Assembly (NCBI GenBank): GCA_021769025.1
Contig: JAETTS010000164.1
Location: 1 to 6,129, forward strand
DNA from: Enterocloster bolteae
Lineage (GTDB): Bacteria > Bacillota_A > Clostridia > Lachnospirales > Lachnospiraceae
DNA length: 6,129 nt
Reading direction: 5' to 3'
The notes below the pieces were generated by a model that had not been told where the DNA came from, made no database searches, and saw nothing but the letters and a program-made list of their open reading frames with translations. The position numbers and the translations under genes were made by a program. Below, one piece after another: positions 1-5,591 of this stretch; within the stretch, counting starts at the first letter, position 1, and every line of letters starts with the position of its first letter.

Positions 1-879
1 ATCTATTATCAGCTGACAGCTCTTTTTGCTGCATATGCCCTTTTTTTTCTGGAGTTAATAAAGGAGGGCGGGGCAGGTCAGGTATTGTATGAATATTGGC
101 GCTTGATTGCGACAGCGGCCAAAGAGACTGGTCCTCTCATGACGAAATTGGAGCGGATTGCTTATGCACACGGAATGGGAATTTTTTTCCTCTATCTGGT
201 TTTTACCCTTAAGGAGAATAAAAAAAGCCGTTTCTTTCTCCTGCCTGCGGGTCTGCTTTTCTTATCAGGATTTAAGAGAAGCGGCATCCTTGGTATGGCT
301 GTGGGCCTTGGCCTGATCCTGATTGCTGGACGGTTCAACCAGGCCGGGAAAAAGGCCTTTGCCATTTTTGTTGGAATCGCTATGGTTGCAGGCGGAATTT
401 TATATATCTGGCTGCTCTCCTACAATATCGTTGATATCCTGGCGGAGCGGTTTGGAATCAATACCATGGGGCGCAGTGAGATCTATGGCGTTATGCGCCA
501 ATACTATGATTTCAGCGTCACATTCTGGGGAAGAGGTCTGGGATATGTATCCTATTCCATCTCCAAAGGACTGATCAAAGTGGGAGGCAGCGGACGGGGA
601 GATATTCACAATGATATCCTGCGGCAGTATATTGAACTTGGAATGTTTGGATTTGTCCTGTGGCTGTGGTCATTTTTTCATTGGAGAATCAAGATGTTCA
701 TGGAACAGGTAGATATACAGTGCGGGATCTTTGCCTTGGTAGCTCTGGGATACTGCTATACCTGCTATATGACAGAAAATATGTACTATCGTTTCAATGC
801 AGGGCTGGCCCTTGCAGTTGTTATTCTGTCCTATGCTTTGCAGAGAGAGGAGAAAAAGGAGAGGATGGCCTATGAATAG
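1..879 (+). CDS. O-antigen polymerase/ligase-like membrane protein (Wzy type), 5' end outside window
   Basis: The frame is open from base 1 to the TAG at 877-879, so 292 C-terminal residues are visible and the true start lies upstream. The protein is strongly hydrophobic, with likely membrane segments near fragment residues 1-20, 54-70, 77-89, 94-110, 119-140, 212-227, 241-256 and 264-279. A long extracytoplasmic loop (about 141-211) carries GRSEIY (157-162), WGRGLGY, and an IHNDILRQYIELG stretch (202-214, His203). This H-N-x-x-L...E-L-G pattern just before a membrane span is typical of the Wzy/WaaL family (PF04932 type). The shorter loop FKRSG (91-95) resembles the S-x-R-G loop of the same family. 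In the family the protein joins lipid-linked repeat units outside the membrane. The surrounding glycosyltransferases fit polymerase better than ligase. Its end overlaps the next gene by 8 bp, suggesting translational coupling. Exact substrate is unknown. Confidence 0.85.
   Translation: MYYQLTALFAAYALFFLELIKEGGAGQVLYEYWRLIATAAKETGPLMTKLERIAYAHGMGIFFLYLVFTLKENKKSRFFLLPAGLLFLSGFKRSGILGMAVGLGLILIAGRFNQAGKKAFAIFVGIAMVAGGILYIWLLSYNIVDILAERFGINTMGRSEIYGVMRQYYDFSVTFWGRGLGYVSYSISKGLIKVGGSGRGDIHNDILRQYIELGMFGFVLWLWSFFHWRIKMFMEQVDIQCGIFALVALGYCYTCYMTENMYYRFNAGLALAVVILSYALQREEKKERMAYE
857..864 (+). promoter_or_regulatory. Ribosome binding site for the GT2 gene start at 872
   Basis: AGGAGAGG lies 7-10 nt before the ATG at 872, inside the last codons of the polymerase gene. 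It supports the upstream start and coupling to the polymerase. A competing AAAAGGAG site is at 1045-1052. Confidence 0.6.
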
Positions 880-1987
880 AAGGCTGGTGCGGGGAATCAA
901 GCGCCTGGGGATCAACCAGATGGTTCTGGGCTTTCTTTCTGTAAGAAGCAATTGCAAGAGACAGGAGGCCGATGTATCGGTTTTAAACAGCTTTTCACCA
1001 TTTCCAGGTACGTCCGCTGTTTTGCATCGGGAGAGAGAAGGGATAAAAGGAGAACCAAGGTTTCAGGTGGCTGTCATTGTTCCGGTTTTCAACGTGGAAG
1101 CGTATATCAGGCCGTGTATCTGCTCTCTGTTAAATCAACAGACTGGATATCCGTATCAGGTCATCATCATCAATGATGGAACACAAGACAAAAGCATTGA
1201 GCAGATACAGGACTTGCTTTCGGATGAGAGGATTCTTCTGGTTCACCAGGAAAATACCGGTTTTTCCGGTGCAAGGAACCGGGGGCTTGACTTGGCAGAC
1301 GCAGAGTATGTTGCATTTGTAGACTCCGATGATTATGTGAAACCAGATATGGTGGAGACGTTATTGCAGGCTGCGTACCGGCATGAGGCGGATGTTGTGG
1401 CAGGCAGTTCTTACTACTACTACGATAAATATGGCTTGAACAGGAAGATGAAAGGGCCTGTGGGAAGAGTAGGCAACTGCTATGATATAAATGGAATGGT
1501 CTGGGGAAAGTTATTTCGCCGGTCATTGTTCCAGGGGATTCAGTTTCCCCCTGGTTATTGGTTTGAGGACACGGTCATGAAGCATCTGGTCTACCCAAAA
1601 GCGAAAACAATCTATGGGATTCCGGAGACTGTGTATGTGTACCGCCTGCGGGCCGGAAGTATTTCCAACAGCTACTATGGAAAGCCGAAAAGCCTGGATT
1701 CCACGTGGATTACCTACCAGATGCTAAAAGATAGAAAGACCCTGGGATTTTCCAATGATGAGCATTACCTGCGCTGCTTTTTAAAGCAGCTTGCCTTAAA
1801 CTTCCAGAGGGAAGGCGGGATCAGGGAAGAGATAAGGAGGCAGGTTTTCTACTGGATGGCAGAACTGGTGCCTGCGGAATTCCCATCGTGTTCAGGAGAA
1901 GAGTTGTCCGGAGGAGAAAAGAAGCTGTATCAGGCACTGATGCAGTATGACTACCAGGCATACTGCCGTCTGTGCCTCTGGATATAG
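872..1987 (+). CDS. GT2 family glycosyltransferase (GT-A fold)
   Basis: This is predicted to be a cytoplasmic enzyme that transfers a sugar from a nucleotide-sugar donor to the growing lipid-linked repeat unit. With the ATG at 872 it has 371 residues. The GT2 domain starts near residue 64: VAVIVPVFN (66-74), INDGTQDKS (100-108) with the donor-binding Asp-Gly, ENTGFSGARNRG (127-138), the metal-binding DxD as FVDSDDYV (149-156), and the likely catalytic-base region YWFEDT (229-234). The C-terminal 100 residues are helical and poorly defined. The ATG at 872 has AGGAGAGG at 857-864 and overlaps the polymerase stop. However, the first 63 residues match no domain I recognise, are rich in basic residues, and contain no hydrophobic span. 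A GTG at 1067 would begin right at the domain (306 residues), so the start is uncertain. Family is secure; the sugar is not. Confidence 0.9.
   Translation: MNRRLVRGIKRLGINQMVLGFLSVRSNCKRQEADVSVLNSFSPFPGTSAVLHREREGIKGEPRFQVAVIVPVFNVEAYIRPCICSLLNQQTGYPYQVIIINDGTQDKSIEQIQDLLSDERILLVHQENTGFSGARNRGLDLADAEYVAFVDSDDYVKPDMVETLLQAAYRHEADVVAGSSYYYYDKYGLNRKMKGPVGRVGNCYDINGMVWGKLFRRSLFQGIQFPPGYWFEDTVMKHLVYPKAKTIYGIPETVYVYRLRAGSISNSYYGKPKSLDSTWITYQMLKDRKTLGFSNDEHYLRCFLKQLALNFQREGGIREEIRRQVFYWMAELVPAEFPSCSGEELSGGEKKLYQALMQYDYQAYCRLCLWI
1045..1052 (+). promoter_or_regulatory. Shine-Dalgarno-like site inside the GT2 gene
   Basis: AAAAGGAG is a near-perfect ribosome site, followed by a second AAGG at 1057-1060 and an in-frame GTG at 1067. 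That GTG would start the protein exactly at the conserved VAVIVPVFN strand. Spacing is 14 nt from the first site (long) and 6 nt from the second. It may be a real internal or sole start, or chance purine-rich coding sequence. Confidence 0.3.
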
Positions 1988-2017
1988 AATGGAATCAGAA
2001 CGAATAAGGAGTATGTT

Positions 2018-3085
2018 ATGAAGATTGCCATCGTGGTCACTAAAATCGGGAGAGGAGGCGCCCAGCGGGTATCGGTTGTCCTGGCTGGGTATCTGAAGAG
2101 GCGGGGGCATCAGGTATCCATACTGTACTATGACGGAAACGGAACCTATCCGTTGGAGGAAGGGATACGCTGTCACCAGCTCCCCTACTCAAAGAATGTG
2201 ATCTTGAAGCATGGGAAGCGGATCAGGGCATTTATGAGATACTGTAAGGAGAATCAGATTGAGTTGGTATTGGCTCTGTTTCGCGGATATGACTATACAT
2301 GGCTTTACCGGACCTGTTCTTCCAGCCGGTTGATTCTCTCCCAGAGAAACGATCCCAAGGCGGAATACGATCATCATGTTGTGGCGCGATGGGAGAGCCG
2401 TTTTTTTTTCAGAGGAGCCGACGCAGTGGTTTTTCAGACAGAGGAGGAGAGAGACTATTTTGGGAAAGCAATCCAAAAGAAAAGTTTGGTCATCCCCAAT
2501 CCGGTTATGAATGGGATTCCAAAGCCCTATGAGGGACAGCGCAAAAAATGGATTGTCAATTTCTGCCGCTTGGAGCCTCAGAAAAATTTACCCTTGCTTT
2601 TACAGGCATTTCGGGTTGTGTGCGATGTGACAGAGGAGTACCGCCTTACGATCTTTGGAAATGGAAGCCAGCGAGAATATCTGAATGGCCTCATAAAAGA
2701 ACTGAGGTTGGAGAGCCAGGCAGAGTTGGTTCCCTTCTCTGCCACAGTCCACGAAGAGATTCGGGAGGCAGCCATGTTTGTCTGTTCCTCGGATTTTGAG
2801 GGAATCTCCAATTCTATGCTGGAGGCAATGGCTCTGGGCCTGCCCTGTATCTGCACAGACTGTCCCGCCGGAGGAGCCAGACAAGTGATTCAGAATGGAG
2901 TAAACGGGCTTCTGACACCGGTAGGAGACAGGAAGGCACTGGCAGAGGCCATGCTCCAGCTGATTGGCGACCCGGAGTATGCCTCCAGGCTGGGGGAAAA
3001 GGCGAGACAGGTCAGAGAGACGTATTCGGTGGAAACGATCTGCAGTCAGTGGGAAGCTCTGATTGACAGAGTGATGAAAACATGA
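2018..3085 (+). CDS. GT4 family glycosyltransferase (GT-B fold)
   Basis: 355 residues, full length for a GT4 enzyme. The N-terminal domain opens with MKIAIVVTKIGRGGAQRV (the glycine-rich acceptor-side loop, residues 11-14), then YLKRRGHQV. A typical inter-domain segment FQTEEERDYF (139-148) and VIPNPV (158-163) follows. The C-terminal donor-binding domain has NFCRLEPQKNLPLLLQAF (181-198), LTIFGNGSQREYL (210-222), and the E-x7-E motif as E261...E269 in EGISNSMLEAM. The GGA-Q-RV start resembles enzymes of the PglH/PglJ/AmsD kind that extend lipid-linked oligosaccharides, but this does not fix the sugar. The start has AAGGAG at 2006-2011 with a 6-nt spacer. It lies 30 nt after the GT2 stop and 16 nt before the next gene, consistent with one operon. 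A run of nine T (2401-2409) sits within the coding sequence. Confidence 0.92.
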   Translation: MKIAIVVTKIGRGGAQRVSVVLAGYLKRRGHQVSILYYDGNGTYPLEEGIRCHQLPYSKNVILKHGKRIRAFMRYCKENQIELVLALFRGYDYTWLYRTCSSSRLILSQRNDPKAEYDHHVVARWESRFFFRGADAVVFQTEEERDYFGKAIQKKSLVIPNPVMNGIPKPYEGQRKKWIVNFCRLEPQKNLPLLLQAFRVVCDVTEEYRLTIFGNGSQREYLNGLIKELRLESQAELVPFSATVHEEIREAAMFVCSSDFEGISNSMLEAMALGLPCICTDCPAGGARQVIQNGVNGLLTPVGDRKALAEAMLQLIGDPEYASRLGEKARQVRETYSVETICSQWEALIDRVMKT

Positions 3086-3097
3086 GGGGGAGAAAGG
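3086..3097 (+). promoter_or_regulatory. Ribosome binding site deciding the GTG start at 3102
   Basis: A purine run, GGGGGAGAAAGG, begins one base after the previous stop codon and ends 4 nt before GTG 3102. The GGGGGAG portion is at about 9 nt spacing. No ATG lies before the conserved first strand, so this GTG is the reasonable start. Confidence 0.55.
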
Positions 3098-3101
3098 ACA
3101 G

Positions 3102-4265
3102 GTGAAAATTGCAATCATTGGACATAAGCGGATTCCCTCGAATGAAGGAGGAATTGAAAAAGGAGTAGAGATGCATGCGGTGCGCATGGCGGCTAGGGGC
3201 CATCAGGTGGTAGTCTACAACCGGGGCGGGCACAATATTTTCGGAAAAGAGTATGACAGAAAGCGGGGAAAAACATACAAAGGCGTGAGAATAGTTACCG
3301 TGCCCACTGTAAGCGGACGCGCCTGTGTGCCCCTTTATTCCTTTCTGGCAACGCTTCATGCGGCCATTGTCCGTTATGATGTGGTCAGTTACCGGGCCTC
3401 CGGCTCCTGCATCATGATTCCTCTTGCCAAGATGTTGGGGCTTCGCTGCGTGGCATCCCTTCACGGGATTGACAGTAAAAGAGACAAGTGGGGCCGGTTT
3501 GCCAGGTGGTATCTGGAACTTGGGGAGCGGATGGCTGCTGTGAAGGCGGATGTGTGCCTTGTGCTCAGCAAGAATATGAAAGCATACATAAAAAAGACTT
3601 ATGGAACCGATGCATTATTGTTTGACAACGGTATCACACGGCCACACAGGCGGGAGGCAGATCAGATTCAAAAACAGTTTGGGCTTCAAAAAGACAGCTA
3701 CATTCTCTCCCTTGGAAGGATCGTGCCAGAGAAAGGGATTCATTATCTTATCAAAGCGTTTCAGGCCTGCCCTACAGATAAAAAGCTGGTGATTGCAGGG
3801 GGAGCGGAAGCAAACAGCCCATACTATGAAGAATTGGTGGAATTGGCGGCAGGAGATAAACGAATTCTGTTTACAGGATTTGTCAGGGGACAGACTATAG
3901 ACGAGTTGTACAGCAATGCCTGGATCTTTGCCCTTCCCAGTAACCTGGAAGGAATGGCCAATTCCCTTTTGGAGGCTATGAGCTATGGATGTTGCTGTCT
4001 TGTAAGTGATATTCCGGAGAATATGGAGGTAGTGGGATCCCATGGAGTTTCTTTTCGAAAAGGGGATGAGCAGGATTTAAAGGCCCAGCTTACCTGGCTT
4101 TTGGAGAATCCGGATCAGGTTCAGGCTTACCGGGATACAGCGGCCGAATATATTATTAACCACTATAATTGGGACAGGGTGGTGGATCAGATGCTGGAGA
4201 TTTATAAAGGAAATTTAATCGAATATCAGAATGTGGTGGGGAAGGAACCCATGTCATTCAGTTAA
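3102..4265 (+). CDS. DUF1972/Cps2T-type GT4 glycosyltransferase
   Basis: 387 residues from a GTG start. It begins KIAIIGHKRIPSNEGGIEKGVE (residues 2-23), the hallmark of the DUF1972 N-terminal domain (PF09314) found in capsule glycosyltransferases such as the Streptococcus rhamnosyltransferase Cps2T. Further family-like segments are VASLHGIDSKRDKWGRF (117-133), LVLSKNMKAYI (153-163), LSLGRIVPEKGIHYLI (202-217), and the E-x7-E motif as E283...E291 in EGMANSLLEAMSYG. It probably adds a rhamnose or other deoxy or hexose sugar to the membrane-bound acceptor, but the sugar is not proven. The segment YRASGSC (97-103) differs from the Y-H-A-E-G-P-C I remember as usual in close relatives. GTG is preferred because no in-frame ATG precedes the glycine-rich loop, and purine-rich GGGGG/AGAAAGG at 3086-3097 precedes it. 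Confidence 0.9.
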   Translation: MKIAIIGHKRIPSNEGGIEKGVEMHAVRMAARGHQVVVYNRGGHNIFGKEYDRKRGKTYKGVRIVTVPTVSGRACVPLYSFLATLHAAIVRYDVVSYRASGSCIMIPLAKMLGLRCVASLHGIDSKRDKWGRFARWYLELGERMAAVKADVCLVLSKNMKAYIKKTYGTDALLFDNGITRPHRREADQIQKQFGLQKDSYILSLGRIVPEKGIHYLIKAFQACPTDKKLVIAGGAEANSPYYEELVELAAGDKRILFTGFVRGQTIDELYSNAWIFALPSNLEGMANSLLEAMSYGCCCLVSDIPENMEVVGSHGVSFRKGDEQDLKAQLTWLLENPDQVQAYRDTAAEYIINHYNWDRVVDQMLEIYKGNLIEYQNVVGKEPMSFS

Positions 4266-4358
4266 GGTTTTGCTGGTTGAGATGTTTTAAATGGTTCGCT
4301 GGGAGAGGGACTTATATTGTCTTCTCCCGGGCACGCTCGCGCTACGTGAAGAGCATAG

Positions 4359-4396
4359 CGGTACGTAAGGCACTAAAAGACAGTGCCTAAGTACCG
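4359..4396. repeat. Apical stem-loop of the palindrome
   Basis: CGGTAC (4359-4364) pairs with GTACCG (4391-4396), and AGGCACT (4368-4374) pairs with AGTGCCT (4382-4388). A 3-by-2 internal loop separates the two stems, and the hairpin loop is AAAAGAC (4375-4381). It is the innermost and best-formed part of the larger element apart from its ends. Confidence 0.75.
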
Positions 4397-4402
4397 ATGG
4401 TC

Positions 4403-4431
4403 TTCAAGTACCCTGGAGAAGACAATATAAG
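4403..4431 (+). promoter_or_regulatory. Weak promoter-like pair reading towards the last GT4 gene
   Basis: TTCAAG (4403-4408) and TATAAG (4426-4431) are spaced by 17 bp. The -10-like box matches TATAAT at five of six places, but the -35-like box is poor (three of six to TTGACA). The -10 lies inside the right palindrome arm, so the left arm carries the same box on the other strand. A transcript would begin near 4438 and would contain only the gene 4477 leader. This is a pattern match only. Confidence 0.2.
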
Positions 4432-4446
4432 TCCCTCTCCCAGCTA

Positions 4447-4474
4447 TGTTATCTCGGAAGGTAAGGTGTTATCT
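4447..4474 (+). repeat. Direct repeat TGTTATCT, 20-bp period
   Basis: TGTTATCT occurs at 4447-4454 and again at 4467-4474, just before the ATG at 4477, with the ribosome site GGAAGGTAAGG (4456-4466) between the copies. The 20-bp period is about two helical turns, so it could be an operator, but with only two 8-bp copies chance is possible. Confidence 0.5.
4456..4466 (+). promoter_or_regulatory. Ribosome binding site for the start at 4477
   Basis: GGAAGGTAAGG ends 10 nt before ATG 4477. It favours that ATG over a second in-frame ATG at 4489, whose upstream sequence is only TTGGGT. It lies outside the palindrome, so the hairpin would not mask it directly. Confidence 0.5.
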
Positions 4475-4476
4475 AA

Positions 4477-5586
4477 ATGGCATTGGGTATGAACAGTAAG
4501 ATAAAAAAAGCGGCGGTAATCGGCGTATATGGAACCGGGCCGGATTTTACCACAGGACAGGCAGTAAAATGTTTTGAGCTGATCCAATGGCTGCAGGGCC
4601 GGTATGGGGAGGAAGAGATCGAGATTGTCAATAGTTATGGCTGGAAAAGGCGGCCTATTTCCTTGTTCTTGGCGGTTATAAGGGCATTTATGACCTGTGA
4701 GAGGGTGATTCTTCTGCCAGCTCCTCATGGGGTGAAGGTATTTATCCCCATGGCATACTGCCTGAAAAAGCTGATTCACAGGCCAGTCCACTATGTGGTG
4801 ATCGGAGGTTGGCTGGCTGACATGCTAACGGTCCGTCCCCGGTTAAGACGGTGGGTTTCCTCTCTTGACGGGGTATATGTGGAGACGCTTTCTATGGCAA
4901 ATGCCTTGAAACGGCTGGGACTTCCCCATGTGGTCCATCTGCCTAATTTTCGAAGGCAAGGAGGCGGGAGGAATCTTCTTTCTCCGTCCTATGGCCACAG
5001 GAAGAAACAGCCGGCCAGGGTCTGCATCTATTCCCGCATCGTGAAGGAAAAAGGCATTGAGGATGGGATGGAGATCATTCGTCTGGCCAATGAGAAAATG
5101 GGCGGCCAGGTTTTTGAGCTGGATCTCTATGGAAAGGTAGGGGCAGAGTTTGAGAGCGCGTTCGTGGCTTTAACGGAAAGAAACAAAGGGTTTGTACATT
5201 ACCGCGGTGTAAAGAATGTCGGGGAGGAAGAGCAGGTTTTGCCCTTCTGCTTCGCCCTCTTATTCCCCTCTTACTACCAGGGAGAGGGAATGCCTGGAAC
5301 GGTTTTAGATGCCTTTGCCTGGGGGACGCCGGTCATCGCCAATGACTGGAAATATATTAAGGAGATGATTGTCCATGAAGAGAACGGCCTGGTATATCCT
5401 TTCCGGGATGTGAAGGCAGCCGCAAACGAATTGTGCCGTCTTTATACAGACGAGGAATTGTATGGAACGCTTGTGAGAGGCTGTGAGGCCAGTGCACAGA
5501 AGTATTCCGCTGATGTGGTTTTAGGGAGATTTGCAGAGATGGCGTTTGATGACAAAAATGGGTTGAAGACAAGAGGACTGGAGTGA
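4477..5586 (+). CDS. GT4-type glycosyltransferase with E-x7-D motif
   Basis: 369 residues. The N-terminal domain has IGVYGTGPDFTTGQAVKC (15-32), with FTTGQ in place of the common GG-A/E loop, and VIGGWLADML (108-117). The donor-binding domain has CIYSRIVKEKGIEDGMEII (183-201), FELDLYGKVG (213-222), FPSYYQGEGMPGTVLDAFAWG (263-283), and PVIANDWKYIKEMI (285-298). The motif usually written E-x7-E is E270...D278 here. I remember Asp as common in this subgroup (EGxPGTxxDAFAxGxPVIAxDW), so it is probably active. The predicted role is addition of a sugar to the same repeat unit. It is separated from the upstream genes by the palindrome but sits 5 bp before the epimerase gene, so these two likely share translation coupling. 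It could also be classed only as a generic 'glycosyl transferase group 1' protein; the sugar is unknown. Confidence 0.88.
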   Translation: MALGMNSKIKKAAVIGVYGTGPDFTTGQAVKCFELIQWLQGRYGEEEIEIVNSYGWKRRPISLFLAVIRAFMTCERVILLPAPHGVKVFIPMAYCLKKLIHRPVHYVVIGGWLADMLTVRPRLRRWVSSLDGVYVETLSMANALKRLGLPHVVHLPNFRRQGGGRNLLSPSYGHRKKQPARVCIYSRIVKEKGIEDGMEIIRLANEKMGGQVFELDLYGKVGAEFESAFVALTERNKGFVHYRGVKNVGEEEQVLPFCFALLFPSYYQGEGMPGTVLDAFAWGTPVIANDWKYIKEMIVHEENGLVYPFRDVKAAANELCRLYTDEELYGTLVRGCEASAQKYSADVVLGRFAEMAFDDKNGLKTRGLE

Positions 5587-5591
5587 CAGAC

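Larger units (their letters stand above)
4298..4444. repeat. 147-bp imperfect palindrome with 30-bp perfect terminal inverted repeats
   Basis: The left arm 4298-4327 (starting GCTGGGAGAGGGACTTATAT) is the exact reverse complement of the right arm 4415-4444. The interior also folds: 4329-4331 with 4411-4413, 4343-4347 with 4406-4410 (one mismatch), 4348-4356 with 4397-4405 (one mismatch), 4359-4364 with 4391-4396 (perfect 6 bp), and 4368-4374 with 4382-4388 (perfect 7 bp) around a 7-nt loop, 4375-4381. About 58 pairs form in total, the only large unpaired patch being 4332-4342 on the left side. No T-run follows either arm, so it is not a standard intrinsic terminator. It lies 32 nt from the upstream stop and 32 nt from the downstream start. 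It may be a palindromic mobile element (MITE- or REP-like), an RNA processing structure, or an invertible segment. I do not recognise it as a named family. Confidence 0.93.

Noticed and set aside
85..879. Polymerase gene starting at TTG 85
   Set aside because: The frame is open to base 1 and the first 20 residues form another membrane span, so the gene continues upstream; 85 is not the real start.
797..1987. GT2 gene starting at ATG 797
   Set aside because: This would overlap the polymerase gene by 83 bp and has no good ribosome site; ATG 872 is better supported.
2600..3187. 195-codon open frame on the - strand
   Set aside because: It lies opposite two well-supported glycosyltransferase genes, shows no recognisable domain, and is Cys/Ser/His/Pro-rich as expected for an antisense shadow.
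3012..3464. 150-codon open frame on the - strand across the GT4/DUF1972 junction
   Set aside because: Shadow of the coding strand with no domain and no ribosome site; the + strand reading explains the conserved motifs.
4298..4444. Intrinsic (rho-independent) terminator after the DUF1972-type gene
   Set aside because: The stem is far longer than a usual terminator and neither strand has a T-run after the stem; the bases after the right arm are TATGTTATCT.
4266..4476. Small protein gene, tRNA, or known riboswitch in the gap
   Set aside because: No open frame with a ribosome site is convincing, no tRNA cloverleaf or CCA end is visible, and the structure is a single long hairpin unlike a riboswitch class that I know.
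4288..4480. TAAATGG at 4288-4294 and 4474-4480 as a target-site duplication of the palindrome
   Set aside because: The copies lie 3 nt and 29 nt from the arms, not directly at the ends, and one contains the start codon of the next gene; chance is more likely.
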